Positions 10,257 to 20,546 are shown, counted from the stretch's first letter. The stretch: DNA of 64,000 nt from Thraustochytrium sp. TN22 (GCA_013306675.1 JABLUY010000073.1:1-64000), one strand, 5' to 3'. The notes: generated by a model not told the origin, from the letters alone. Program-made: numbers and translations.

Positions 10257-11156
10257 ATGCTCGCGCGGACGCTGGCGGCGCGCGGCGCGCCCGCGGCGCG
10301 GCGCGCGCTCTCGACGCGCGGCGGCGGCCTGGGCGGCGGCCTGGGCGGCCTGGGCAGGATGAAGCGCGGCGGCGACGCCGTCGTCGCCGCCGGCGACGCG
10401 GCGGCGCCTAGCGCGGCGCAGCTGCGGCCCGTGCTGGGCGCGCAGCGCCGCTGGCACGGCGACGACCACGTCGACCCCGACGCCAAGTCGTACGTGCTCG
10501 CGCGGGTGGGAGCGGCGCCGACGGAGGGAGGCGGCGGCCTCGGGGCCTGGCGACGCGCAGGGCGCACTGGCGGCGCGGCGGCACGCCCGCGATGAAGCGA
10601 GTCTCGACTGACCCTTTGCGAACCGATGCAACGCAGCGTGAACCTGACCTTCATCAAGAAGGACGGCGTGGAGGTCGACGTGGTGGGCAAGGTGGGCCAG
10701 AACCTGCTGCGTCTCGCGCAGAAGAACGATATCCCGCTTGAGGGCGCCTGCGAGTGCAGCGTGAGCTGCTCCACGTGCCATGTCATCCTGGAGGACGAGA
10801 TCTACGAGCGCCTCATGGACGATGGCCACGAGCCCTCCGAGGACGAGGACGACATGCTCGACCAGGCCTTTGGCCTCACCGAGACGTAAGTGTTCATGCG
10901 CGCGTGCTTGCATGCTTGCGTGCCTGCTTGCTGGCCGGAAAGAGGCTCGCGCCCGCTCGGCACTTTTGCCTTCGCGCGCAGACAGACCATGGATGACTCA
11001 CGTACACCTTTCTTGCCTTTCTCTGTCCTCCACGCACACAGCTCGCGCCTTGGCTGCCAGGTCCACGTCGAGGAGTGGATGGAGGGCACCCGCGTGCAGC
11101 TGCCCGCTGCGACGCGCAACTTTTACGTGGACGGCCACGTGCCCGAGCCTCACTAA
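10257..11156 (+). CDS. Mitochondrial [2Fe-2S] ferredoxin (adrenodoxin/Yah1 type), three exons
   Basis: Exons at 10257-10489, 10637-10885 and 11042-11156 give 198 aa. Both introns (147 and 156 bp) are phase 2, with GTACGTG and GTAAGTG donors and CAG acceptors; splicing restores DAKS-VNLTF and LTET-SRLGCQ, matching adrenodoxin. The four cluster ligands are Cys116, Cys122, Cys125 (C-x5-C-x2-C, GACECSVSCSTC) and Cys166. The Arg/Ala-rich N-terminus (MLARTLAARG...) is a typical matrix-targeting peptide, with RRW at about 64-66 as a plausible processing site. The family passes electrons to Fe-S cluster assembly and to heme A or sterol reactions in the matrix. Intron 1 carries a GACTGACC branch-like motif. 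An extra Cys118 lies inside the cluster loop and is unusual. The 5' exon is less certain than the core. Confidence 0.93.
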
Positions 11157-13053
11157 CTGCCTACGGGGCGCCGCGCAGAGGCACGCAAGTGTGGGCAGCC
11201 AGGCAAGAGCGTCGACGCTCCAGCCCGGGTGCGGCTGGGCCTGACGGCAACGTGAGCAAGCAAGGGCGGCGCGACGCTTCGCAAGCATGGGCGGCGCGAC
11301 GCTTTGTAGGCAAGGGACCGCCAGACGATGCGCGTTTCTGCCGCTCGCCCACACGAGTAGAGTCCAGTATTTTCTTTTTGCGAATCACACCCCAGTTGCT
11401 TGAAGTGTAGGTGCTCAAGGCTGACGCGGGTGCATTCCTGGACCAGGTCAATCTGCGCCCAATGCCTCACAGTCAGTCATCCAGAGCATTGTCGCGACGC
11501 AAGCGCGTCGTGGCGAGCCTCCGGCCCAGACCTGTAGCTCTGCAGGACTTCGCCGAGCTTGCCCTGCGCCTGCCTGCAACGCCGTACCAAGATTGCGCGA
11601 GCTGCGACCGAATATTTTATTGTGCGTGCCAAGAATCTCGCCGCGGTTTTGGAGAGCCTTTGGCCGCTGTGGCCGCCGGCAAGCAACAAGCGCTATCCCA
11701 AGGTCTCGAGGCGGACGCCCAATTTTTCCTCGTTACACTGTAGCGCCCTTTTGTTCTTGCGCAACCAATGCCCGTGGATGAGGAGGCCCATCATCTTGTG
11801 CGTGTAGGATACTACTCTCGCATTGCGTGAACCGAAAATGCAGTGCGCCGAGGCTTGCAAGTGAAGGTTTTTCTCGTGGCCTGGTAAACGTAGCTCGCAC
11901 GCACGCCGCGTCCATTGGGTTCAAGTTCGCACGCGTGAGACGGGTGTCCGCGACCTGCTCCTTCGAAACCGAGGATCCCGGCCAGCCCGTCACAAGCCTC
12001 CCAGTCTGCCGCGAGCGGGCCTTCCAGCTTGCTCGTTCTCCAGCGCAGACCGCGTAACTCGCAGGGCAGCAGTGGTCGACAAAGTCCCGTATCCGTGACT
12101 CCGCCCGCTGCGAAGGTCGCCAGCGTGTCCGTGGTGTCCCTGGCGTCACCGCCCAGTGGCAGGCGCCGCGGCCCCTCCGAAGCTAAGAGTAAGCCGTGTC
12201 GCAGCCTGAAGCCGGCCGGCGCGCGCCGCCGCCAGTGTCATGCTGCGTCACGTCCGCCGCCGCGACACTGCTGCGCACTGCACTCTTGCGGTCCAAGTCG
12301 TGGAACGTTACGCGCACGTACACCAATTCTCCAAAGTTCTCCAAGTCGATGTTGTAGTTTCAGCCACCACTGGAGGCATTTTCAGAGGCCGCTCTGTCAC
12401 TGGCAGATCTCGTGGAACTCGTCCGGGCCCTGGCGGCCCAAAGCCAAGCTGCTGATCGTCGACATCTCGTCCTGGCTTCCGGCCGAGCTCTGCATCGACG
12501 CCCCTCTCGCCAGGCCATTTCGCGACGTGCTCACACTGTCGCTCCCAGCTCCTCCTCGCCCCCGCTGCGCAGAGCCCCTTCGCGCCTCGCGCGACGCTGA
12601 CGCTATCTGACGCGAGCGCGCGCTCTCGACTCGCCATCGCACGCGCCTCTTGATCACAGTCCAGGCGACCGAGCCTGAGTCGAGCGCGCTCGAGCCTCGA
12701 GCAGCTCGCTAGCTAGCAGCCAGAAGCGGCCACGGGTGCCCCGCGCACGGACGCCCCGACCCTGCGCGGTCCTGCGGTCCTAGGCCCTGCGCGTCAGCCT
12801 GGGCCTGTCCGAGCGGGGCCCCGCGCCGGGCCCGCTCGGACCGCGGAGTCGAGCGTGACGCGCGGGGCCGGGCGCAAGAGGCGCAAGAGCGCGCGTCGAG
12901 TCCGAGCTCGAGCTCGAGCTCGAGCTCAAGTTGAAGCGGAACTCCGAGCTGCAGGAGCTGGCGGGCAGGAAGTGTCTCGAGCTGAGCCCGCGAGCGCAGA
13001 ACCCGAACGCGGCGAGCGCGGCGAGCGCGGCGAGCGCGGCGCGCGGCGGCGCG
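11157..13053. other. 1.9-kb region without a confident gene
   Basis: This gap between the ferredoxin and the TPR gene is unusually long for the locus. It has lower GC (about 11300-12400) and open stretches on both strands, none with recognised domains. A 16-bp direct repeat GGGCGGCGCGACGCTT occurs at about 11264 and 11288. A self-complementary GAGCTC run lies at about 12904-12927. Two or three minus-strand open segments between 11800 and 12640 could be exons of an unrecognised gene; this is not supported enough to call. Confidence 0.35.
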
Positions 13054-15195
13054 ATGAGCGTGGCGGCGCTGCGCAGGGGCCTGAGCTGGCGGCTGAGGCG
13101 GCGCAGCAGCAGCCGCAGCGAGGCGGCGTACGAGGCGGAGGAGCGGCGGGTGATCGACTACAGGAGCATCAGCCTGCGCGCGGTGCACAAGGTGCTCCAG
13201 GGCGTGCTGGACGGCGAGCTCGCGGCGGGCGTCGACCTCGTGGTGGCGCGCAAGAGGCTCGCGGCGGAGGTGCCCAAGGGCGCCACGCTGCGCGTCGTCG
13301 GCAGGGTCGACGGGAACCTCGTGCGCGTCAAAGCGGCGTACGTGGACGCGGACGTGGTCGCGCTGCTGGGCAGGGACGTGGTCGCCAAGCCGCGGGAGGC
13401 GTGGAGCACGGAGGACATCGCCGAGCACGTGGTCATGCCGTGCGCGATTGAGGCGCCCGACGACCAGGCCATCTACCTCAACTCGCTCGAGGCGGAGGAC
13501 GTGGGCCGGCGCTTCCAGGGCACCTTCGTGAGCCAGGCGCGGCGCTGCCGCTTCGCGGACCTGGTGAGCGCGCTCCTCGAGCACTTCGGCGACCAGAGCC
13601 CGTCGGAGGTCTTCGTGTGGCTGGACCTCTTCTGCGCCAACCAGCCACTCCTCACCAGCAGGGACCTGCCTTCGCACGACACGCGCAAGCTGCGCGAGCG
13701 AATCCTGACGGACGACCTGCACGGGGCCATGACCCGCTTCGACAACTCGCTCATCTTTTTGGATCGCTGGGACGAGCCCGCGCCCCTGCAGCGCGCGTGG
13801 TGCGTGTGGGAGATTTATGGCGCCTTGCGCTCCGGTCGCCCCCTGCAGGTGGTCTACACGCCGGGCCAGGAGGCCAGGTTCCTGCAGCAGTTCTCCAGGA
13901 ACGTCGACCAGGTGGCCATCGTCATGGCGGACAAGATGGACGCGCGCAAGGCCGGCTGCTGGAAGGCCGAAGACAAGGCCATGATCGACGCGGCCGTCGC
14001 CAAGGAGCTCCCCGGCGGATACACGACGCTCAACATGAAGATGCAGGACCGCCAGCGCGCCTGGCTCACCGGGATCGCCGACGCCGAGGTCCGCAGGCTC
14101 AGGATCGAGCACGCACGGACGGGCGAGCTCGGCGAGCGGCTTGGCCGCATGGTGCATCAAATGGGCTACCTGCAAAACGCCCAGGGTCGCTATGACGAGG
14201 CGCTGCGGTCCTACGAGGAGGCGCTCGAGGTTTTCAAGCAAGCGCTGGGGCCGCGGCACCCCAAGGTCGCCACCACGTGCAACAACATCGCTGGCGTGTA
14301 CAGAGCGCAGGGGCGCTACGAAAAGGCGCTGCAGTTCTACCAAGAGGCGCTCGGCATGCGCAAGGACGCCCTTGGCGCGCGCCACCCCAAGGTGTCCACG
14401 ACGCTCAACAATATCGCCGTCGTGTACCGAGCCCAAGGCCGCTACGACAGGGCGCTCAAGTCCTACGGGGAGGCGCTCGACATGCGCAAGGAAGCTCTCG
14501 GGGAGCGCCACCCCAAGGTGGCTACCACGCTCAACAACATCGCCGCCGTTTACTACGCCCAGGGCCGGTACAATGTGGCGCTCCATGCCTATCAGGAGGC
14601 GCTTCTCATGCGCGTCAAGGCCCTTGGCCCGCGGCACCCCTCCGTGGCCTCCACATTCAATAACGTCGCCGGCGTCTACTATGGCCTGTGCCGCTATGAC
14701 GAGGCGCACCAGGCCTACAAGAAGGCGCTCGACATGCGCAAGGAGGCTCTCGGGCTGGGCCACCCTCTCGTTGCCGCCACGCTCAACAAGATCGGCGAAG
14801 TCTACCGAGCGCAAGGCCGCTACGACGAGGCCCTCCGCACCTACGCGGAGGCGCTCGACATGCGCAAGGCCGCTCTCGGCCCGGACCACCCCAAGGTCGC
14901 CGCCACGCTCAGCAATATCGGATGCGTGCACCGAGCCCAGGGTCGCTACGAAGACGCGCTCCAATCATACAACGAGGCGCTCCAGGTCCGTCGCCAGGGC
15001 CCCAGCCCGAGACACCCCGACGTCGCCATCACGCTCCACAACATCGCCTGGGTATACCGTGCCCTCGAGGAGTGGCGCACCGCGCTCGAGCTCTTTCAAC
15101 AGGCCGAAGCCATCCTGCTCGACTCCTTGGGCCCTGCCCACCCAACCTCGCAAGACGTCCAGACCTCCATCCGTACCTGCCGCGAGCACTTGTAA
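13054..15195 (+). CDS. TPR-array protein with N-terminal TIR-like/protist WDLF-NQ domain
   Basis: Single exon, 713 aa from the first ATG (13054); the frame is open upstream but has no ATG there. Residues about 180-276 hold a pattern of the kind WLDLFCANQ ... LIFLDRWD ... LQRAWCVWEIY, resembling TIR-like folds common in protist TPR proteins. Residues about 353-696 are eight consecutive 42-residue tetratricopeptide units of the kinesin-light-chain type (YRAQGRYDEAL, ALG..HP.VA.TLNNI), visible as a 126-bp DNA periodicity. Such TPR arrays bind protein partners; they do not by themselves mean kinesin. The architecture (sensor-like N-domain plus superstructure repeats) recalls STAND/NLR-like proteins, but no NTPase P-loop is present. 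Function unknown. Confidence 0.85.
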   Translation: MSVAALRRGLSWRLRRRSSSRSEAAYEAEERRVIDYRSISLRAVHKVLQGVLDGELAAGVDLVVARKRLAAEVPKGATLRVVGRVDGNLVRVKAAYVDADVVALLGRDVVAKPREAWSTEDIAEHVVMPCAIEAPDDQAIYLNSLEAEDVGRRFQGTFVSQARRCRFADLVSALLEHFGDQSPSEVFVWLDLFCANQPLLTSRDLPSHDTRKLRERILTDDLHGAMTRFDNSLIFLDRWDEPAPLQRAWCVWEIYGALRSGRPLQVVYTPGQEARFLQQFSRNVDQVAIVMADKMDARKAGCWKAEDKAMIDAAVAKELPGGYTTLNMKMQDRQRAWLTGIADAEVRRLRIEHARTGELGERLGRMVHQMGYLQNAQGRYDEALRSYEEALEVFKQALGPRHPKVATTCNNIAGVYRAQGRYEKALQFYQEALGMRKDALGARHPKVSTTLNNIAVVYRAQGRYDRALKSYGEALDMRKEALGERHPKVATTLNNIAAVYYAQGRYNVALHAYQEALLMRVKALGPRHPSVASTFNNVAGVYYGLCRYDEAHQAYKKALDMRKEALGLGHPLVAATLNKIGEVYRAQGRYDEALRTYAEALDMRKAALGPDHPKVAATLSNIGCVHRAQGRYEDALQSYNEALQVRRQGPSPRHPDVAITLHNIAWVYRALEEWRTALELFQQAEAILLDSLGPAHPTSQDVQTSIRTCREHL

Positions 15196-15224
15196 ATCCG
15201 TATCTGCCGCGAGCACTTGTAGAT
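15171..15224 (+). repeat. Tandem duplication across the stop codon of the TPR gene
   Basis: A 27-bp unit (CCGTACCTGCCGCGAGCACT with TTGTAAAT) is followed at once by a near copy (CCGTATCTGCCGCGAG...), so the last codons CREHL and stop occur twice in line. It arose by a short tandem duplication. The second copy is untranslated. Confidence 0.8.
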
Positions 15225-15904
15225 AGAATTGATTCACCGCAAATGTACCCACTCAAGATCTACGTTCCTTTGAGTCCGCCAATCTTGCGCCAACAAGCTT
15301 CACAGTCGAGAAGGCCTCCTGCTGCGCCTGCACCACCCGCACAACCACGCCGGCAACGAGCACACCGCCTGACAGTGTCAGGCGCATTCTCTTCTTTCCA
15401 CCATTCCCAAGCTCTAACGTTAGCTAGTAGCGAGCGAGCGAGCTCCGCCACTGGCAGCACCACCAGCCAGCTAGCCAGCTGCGACGCCTCGTGTTGTAGT
15501 AGCCTGTGAAGTAAAGGTCTTCTACCGCCGCCCACCGCCACCCACGTCGGCGGCTCGACGAGAGTGAAGCGTTGTTTTGGCCGTCGAGTTAGTGGCCGTC
15601 GACGGCGATGTCGCGAAGTCCACTCGAGGCCTGCCGGGCTGTGCCAGTGGTCCTGACGCGTCCTGACAGTGACTCAGCTCCTGGTCCACCGCCGCCGCCT
15701 CGGCGCCCTTTGCGGGAACGAGCGAAAAGCGCCCCAAGAAGCGCCCCAAGGACCGCCGCAACGTGCGGCTGCGCGGCGCTCCAGATCACCATCGCGCTCG
15801 CGCTCGCGCGGCGGCGGCGGCGGCGCGCGCTCGGCAGCGGCGGCGGCGGCGGCGGCGCGGCGGCGGCGGCGCGCGGCGGCGAGCCCCCGCGGCGCTCGGT
15901 CCCT

Positions 15905-15942
<38 letters not shown>
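15196..15942. other. Intergenic region and GC-rich TrpRS leader with CGG runs
   Basis: No gene is seen in about 15225-15940. The last 130 bp are dominated by CGG/GGC trinucleotide runs that end directly at the TrpRS ATG, as in the class-I myosin leader. Poly-Ala/Arg/Gly frames here are compositional. Confidence 0.45.
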
Positions 15943-17429
15943 ATGGCGGAGGAAGTGGCGGCCGCGGCCGCGGCCCCGGCCGAGGGCGAGAGCGCGCAGA
16001 AGATCACGCCGTGGGAGGTGGAGGCCGGCGAGGATGGCGTGGACTATGAGAAGCTCGTGCGCGACTTCGGCTCTGCCATGATCGACGACGACCTGCTGGC
16101 GCGCATGGAGAAGGTCACCGGCAAGAAGGTGCACCACTGGCTGCGCAAGAAGATCTTCTTCTCGCACCGCGACCTGAGCGAGATGCTCGACCTGTAAGTG
16201 AGGGAGTGAGGTAGAAAGAACGAGAGACAGAGGACGGCAGGGAGGGGGAAAAGGTCTTGCGGGCTTGCTGTGGCGTGATGATTCAAACAATAAAAGCATA
16301 GTTCATCCGAGCGCAGCGCTGAAGATGACATTGAGAAATTAGTCTTTCGCTCCTATCTGACCCCAGCCAGCCCGCACGCAACCCCCCCCCCGCCCATCAC
16401 CGCGCCGTAACATTCTGCGCTCAGCGCTGTGTGACACCAGCCGACTAACATATGGCCTCGATGCGCGAGACTCACAGGTATGAGGCCGGCAAGCCGTTCT
16501 ATCTGTACACAGGGCGCGGGCCGTCGTCCGGCTCGCTGCACTTTGGTCACCTGCTGCCGTTCATGTTTACAAAGTGGCTTCAGGATGCCTTTGACGTGCC
16601 GCTGGTCATCCAGCTCACGGACGACGAGAAGTTCCTGTGGAAGGACCTCACTCTCGAGGAGGCCAACTACCTGGCGTACGAGAACGCCAAGGACATCATC
16701 GCCGTGGGTTTCAACCCGAAGAAGACCTTCATCTTCTCCAACATCGACTACATGGGCCACCTCTATGAGACCGTGCTGCGCATTCAGAAGAAGGTCACCC
16801 TAAACCAGGTCAAGGGCGCCTTCGGCATGAACGAGTCCATGAGCATCGGCCAGCACTCCTTCCCGGCCATCCAGGCCGCGCCGTCCTTCCCGAACGCCTT
16901 CCCCATCCCGCTCCGCGGCCGCGAGGACATGCCCTGCCTCATCCCGTGCGCTATCGACCAGGACCCGTACTTTCGCGTCACGCGCGACGTCGCACCGCGC
17001 CTCGGCTTCCGCAAGCCGGCGCTCATCCATTCCAAGTTCTTCCCGGCGCTCCAGGGCGCCAAGACCAAGATGAACGCTAGCATGTCGTCCAGCTCCATCT
17101 ACCTCACCGACACCCCCGATATCATCGACATGAAGGTCAAGAAGTACGCCTTCTCTGGCGGCGGCGAGACGCTCGAGGAGCACCGCAAGAGCGGCGCCAA
17201 CCTCGAGATTGACATCCCCTACCAGTGGCTCAACTTCTTCCTCGACGACGACGCCGAGCTCAAGCACATCGCCGAGGAGTACGGTGCGGGCCGCATGCTC
17301 ACCGGCGAAGTCAAGCAGCGCCTCATCCAGGTCCTCAGCGATATCGTCGTCGACTTCCAGGCCGAGCGCGCCAAGGTCACTGACGACGTGCTCGCCGAGT
17401 TTATGAGCATCAGGCCGCTCGACTTCTGA
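15943..17429 (+). CDS. Cytosolic tryptophan-tRNA ligase (TrpRS), two exons
   Basis: Exons 15943-16193 and 16478-17429 give 400 aa. The 284-bp phase-2 intron has a GTAAGTG donor, a GACTAAC branch-like motif and a CACAG acceptor; splicing restores [21 protein letters not shown], the eukaryotic TrpRS core. Class-I synthetase signatures are HFGH (105-108, the HIGH motif) and KMNAS (281-285, the KMSKS position). The usual eukaryotic/archaeal form is KMSAS, so Asn283 is a departure. There is no WHEP domain. The enzyme charges tRNA-Trp using ATP. The start is the ATG after the CGG run. The conserved [13 protein letters not shown] and MLTGEVK segments confirm the family. Confidence 0.95.
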
Positions 17430-17629
17430 GTGACTGTTGGTTTGCTCGCTTGGCCGCGAGGCGCGTGTGAATTGGCCACGGACCTGAAGCAACAGTAGAC
17501 TGCTCTCCAGCCGCGCGCCACGCGCTCTCTGCATGTGTGTATTCGATAAAATCCAAAGAGAGAGATACAGACTTTGTGTGCTACGTGTACCTCTCCACCT
17601 GCCAATTGAGCAATCAGAGGCAACGCTTT

Positions 17630-17662
17630 TCTCTCTCTCTCTCTATATGTTCTCTCTCTTTA
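17630..17662. repeat. CT-rich microsatellite
   Basis: A run of CT dinucleotides (interrupted by TATATG) lies in the 273-bp convergent gap between TrpRS and the CEP104-like gene. No gene lies in that gap. Confidence 0.8.
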
Positions 17663-17702
17663 GTTCGAAAGACGCGTGACTCGTGTCCGCTGTGCCTCAT
17701 CA

Positions 17703-20546
17703 TCAGCTAATGCTACATACCCCCGACTTGTCCGCCTTTTCCGCTTCGCTCTCCGCCTGCTCCTTCCCAGCCTGCTTGGGTGCCGGCTTGTCTTCAGGCT
17801 TTGGGGCATCCGCCTTGGGTTCCGGCTTGTCTTCAGGCGTTGGGGCATCCGCCTTGGTCTCGTCGGCGATCGGCGCGACGGCCGTAGAGCGCCGCTGGCG
17901 AAGCTTCTCCACGTGGGCCTGCGCCCTGTCAAAGTGCTTGGCGTCCCCTGGCTCGCGCTGGTGCTCCTCCGGCTTGGCAAAGAAGTCCTCGATGCATGCC
18001 CACGCCGTGTCCGGGATCTCGGCGTCCTCGTGCAAGCGGTCGCTGACGAAGCCGAGTACGTTCTCGCATCGATTCGGTACCATGTCTTGCTGCGGCCGCT
18101 CCTTCATCTTCTCCAATAGCCCGTGCGCTGCCTGCGCTGGCAAGAGCCGCGCGTCCCTCTCACATAGCAGCTTGATAAACTGGAAGCAGAACTCGTGCAC
18201 GGTGGCCGACTCGCTCTTGCAGCAATGCAGCGTCAGCACCTCGTGCACCATGTCGTCGTGGTGGGGCGCTTCTAACGCCAGTGGAAATTCGTACCACTTG
18301 TCCAAAAGGACTTGCAGCTCATCCAGAACATCCTCCGGATCCGGGTCCTCCAAGACGCGCTTCGTCAGCTCCAACACCGCTTCGCCGCCCACGCGCTCCG
18401 GAACGAGCTCCTCAAGTGCGCTTGTCATGACGTCCAGCGCTGCGGCGCGAGCAGGACCCTTGCCGCTGATGAGGCAACGCGTGGCGAGCTCGCCAAACGC
18501 GTTCGTCAGGCTCGTGGCCAGCGGCTCGCCGTTGCGATCCTTCGGCGTCTCCAGATTGCGATCCTCCAGCAGCCGCAGCATTCTTGCAGCGAGCGGATCT
18601 GCGCTCGGTGAGGACCAGTCCACTGGGACCTCATTCCACGGCACGGTCTCGGCTGGCGAAGCCGGCCTCGCCGACCCTTGTGTCAGTGCATGGCCTGTGT
18701 CCTTCTCGTTGCCTGTTCTGGTATTGGCCTTGTCCGCTTCGGCAGACGGTGGGCCTGCTTCGGTTGTTGCACTATCTGCTTCAGCAGTCAGTGCGCTTGC
18801 TTCGGCCTTTGGCTCCCCGGCCGCGGTCTCCTTGGCCTCGTCACGAGGCGACTTGCCCTGCTTCTTACTCCGAGAGCTCAGTGGCCAAAAGCGCGAGCGG
18901 CCCGTGGACGGCGTGCTGCGGTCTGTTGCCGGCGTGACCTCAGCCGCGGGCGTGATTTCTTTGCCCGGAGTGGCCTCCGTTGCGGCCGGCAAGCCCCCCT
19001 TGCGGCCCGAAACAACCTCCTTGCGGCTGCTCTCCACGCGCTCAGGCTCAATCCTGAGCTCTCTATTGGACTTTCCCTCTACGAAGATTTCATCCTCCGC
19101 GTCATCTTCTTGCTGCGTGAGATCTTCTTCGCGATAGCCTTCCTGCCAATTCCCTTCGCGAGACCCATCGGCGTTCTGGTCCTTGGACTCCTCCTGCTCG
19201 TCCACGTCTGGTTGCTTGGTTTCGTATCGCTGCCCGCCGGTCGGAGAATCATCCGTGTAATGCTCCTGCTCACGCTTTTCCTCGTACGTCGCCTCGCGGC
19301 TTTGGTCGCTCAAAGGCCTGGGCGCCTTGTCCGTGGCCAGTGCAAGGTCGGCGTCTTCTTGAAAGTGCTCGCTCAAAGGGCTGGGCGCCTTGTCCGTGGC
19401 GAGTGCAAGGTCGGCGTCTTCTTGAAAGTGCTCAAATGCGGCCAGGGCACCCCGCGAGATGCGCTCGACCGTGGCGCGAACTTCGGGCACGTCCACATCG
19501 TCGTCGCCATGTAGATGGTCATGCGCGAGCGCAGCACGCGCAAGGCGCGTGCCAGCTTCTAAGAGGACGTCAATAGCGCCCTGCAGACGCTGGACTGCGA
19601 CGAGAAGCTGGGCCTGCGAGATGCGCAAGGTACCGGCGATCGCCTCGTCTTCGAGGGCAAGCAGAGCATCGACGCGGTCCCGCAGTGGCGAGATGTGGTC
19701 TGCGACAAAGCGCGGGACTCGATTTGGCGTTGCTGTCAAGTTGACAATCTGCATGGGAACCCCAATGGACAGGAGTGCGCGGTCGACCTCGGTCATGCGA
19801 GCATGGTCCCAGCGCTCATCCTCCAACCCGACGGCGTCCTCGTCTTCGATGACCTCATAATATCGCCGCCGTCGCAGGTCCTCACCCTCCTCGTCCTCGT
19901 CCGCGTCTTTGCATTCGTCCCGCGCACCAGGGCTGACCGCATGGCGCGCGACCGCTCGAGGACGCGGCGCGGGCGACGCGTGGAGTAGCTCCGGGCAAGC
20001 TTCCCCAAAGACACGCACGCGAATGAGGCTGGCCTGGCTAAAGAGGTTTCGCGCGTTCTCAAAGCAGTCCTCGACACGAATGACGAGACCCGTGCCAAAG
20101 GCACCGACCTGCAGGCGCTTGCACTCGTTGTAGGCGTGGTCCTGCAAGAGGTTTGAATCAAACATGGTGTGCCCGGCGTAATAGGGACCGGCGTCGGCCT
20201 GGAAGCCCGTGACGAGCAACGCGACGCGACGCGGCGTGCGAAAGGAGTGAGCCACTAGCTCGACGCTATCGACCCTGCAGCAGCCGTCTTCGAAGGCGAG
20301 CTCCACCTCCTGGGGCCACTCGCAGAAGCCCGCCGTGCACCAGCCGCGTAGGTCCTCGGCGCCGTCAACCTTGGTTTCCTGAAGCGCCTCCGCGGGGCAC
20401 AGCGCGTCCTCCGAGGTGCAGCGCAGCACGCGAAACTCAAGCTCCTCCTCATCGGCATCGTCCGCGGCGCTGCTCGCCAGGCCCGTGGTCACCGAGAGCG
20501 CCCGCGCCGCGTGCGGCGCCTCGGCGCCCGCGCCACGCGCCGCCAT
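17703..20546 (-). CDS. CEP104-like centriolar/ciliary-tip protein (jelly-roll plus TOG-like helices)
   Basis: Single exon, 947 aa from the ATG at 20546; an in-frame TTG upstream is not taken as a start. Residues about 33-183 resemble the N-terminal jelly-roll of CEP104: a GWCTAGFCEWPQEVEL element, then VELVAHSF and a YNECKRLQVG-like segment. Residues about 652-862 form a helical, TOG-like array (LTKRVLEDPDPEDVLDELQ), as expected for CEP104, which binds tubulin at the tips of cilia and growing microtubules. The middle is low-complexity and acidic, with a tandem 21-residue repeat (HFQEDADLALATDKAP) and Lys/Ala/Pro/Asp-rich repeats near the C-terminus. The C-terminal zinc-finger array known from animal CEP104 is not seen. 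It implies a flagellated stage. The orthology call rests mainly on the N-terminal domain. Confidence 0.72.
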   Translation of the reverse strand: MAARGAGAEAPHAARALSVTTGLASSAADDADEEELEFRVLRCTSEDALCPAEALQETKVDGAEDLRGWCTAGFCEWPQEVELAFEDGCCRVDSVELVAHSFRTPRRVALLVTGFQADAGPYYAGHTMFDSNLLQDHAYNECKRLQVGAFGTGLVIRVEDCFENARNLFSQASLIRVRVFGEACPELLHASPAPRPRAVARHAVSPGARDECKDADEDEEGEDLRRRRYYEVIEDEDAVGLEDERWDHARMTEVDRALLSIGVPMQIVNLTATPNRVPRFVADHISPLRDRVDALLALEDEAIAGTLRISQAQLLVAVQRLQGAIDVLLEAGTRLARAALAHDHLHGDDDVDVPEVRATVERISRGALAAFEHFQEDADLALATDKAPSPLSEHFQEDADLALATDKAPRPLSDQSREATYEEKREQEHYTDDSPTGGQRYETKQPDVDEQEESKDQNADGSREGNWQEGYREEDLTQQEDDAEDEIFVEGKSNRELRIEPERVESSRKEVVSGRKGGLPAATEATPGKEITPAAEVTPATDRSTPSTGRSRFWPLSSRSKKQGKSPRDEAKETAAGEPKAEASALTAEADSATTEAGPPSAEADKANTRTGNEKDTGHALTQGSARPASPAETVPWNEVPVDWSSPSADPLAARMLRLLEDRNLETPKDRNGEPLATSLTNAFGELATRCLISGKGPARAAALDVMTSALEELVPERVGGEAVLELTKRVLEDPDPEDVLDELQVLLDKWYEFPLALEAPHHDDMVHEVLTLHCCKSESATVHEFCFQFIKLLCERDARLLPAQAAHGLLEKMKERPQQDMVPNRCENVLGFVSDRLHEDAEIPDTAWACIEDFFAKPEEHQREPGDAKHFDRAQAHVEKLRQRRSTAVAPIADETKADAPTPEDKPEPKADAPKPEDKPAPKQAGKEQAESEAEKADKSGVCSIS
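19314..19438 (-). repeat. 63-bp tandem duplication inside the CEP104-like gene
   Basis: Two adjacent, almost identical copies encode a 21-residue unit with HFQEDADLALATDKAP. They differ at only a few bases, which suggests a recent in-frame duplication in a disordered linker. Confidence 0.85.

Noticed and set aside
11733-12660. A multi-exon minus-strand gene
   Set aside because: Open segments exist but in-frame stops and weak splice sites between them prevented a supported model; listed only as a question.
12709-14964. A 751-codon open frame on the minus strand across the TPR gene
   Set aside because: It is antisense to the TPR array, repeats with the same 126-bp period, begins at the border of the gene, and has no recognised domain; a shadow caused by GC-rich codons.
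16800-17534. A 244-codon minus-strand frame across TrpRS
   Set aside because: It is antisense to a conserved TrpRS exon and has no domain of its own.
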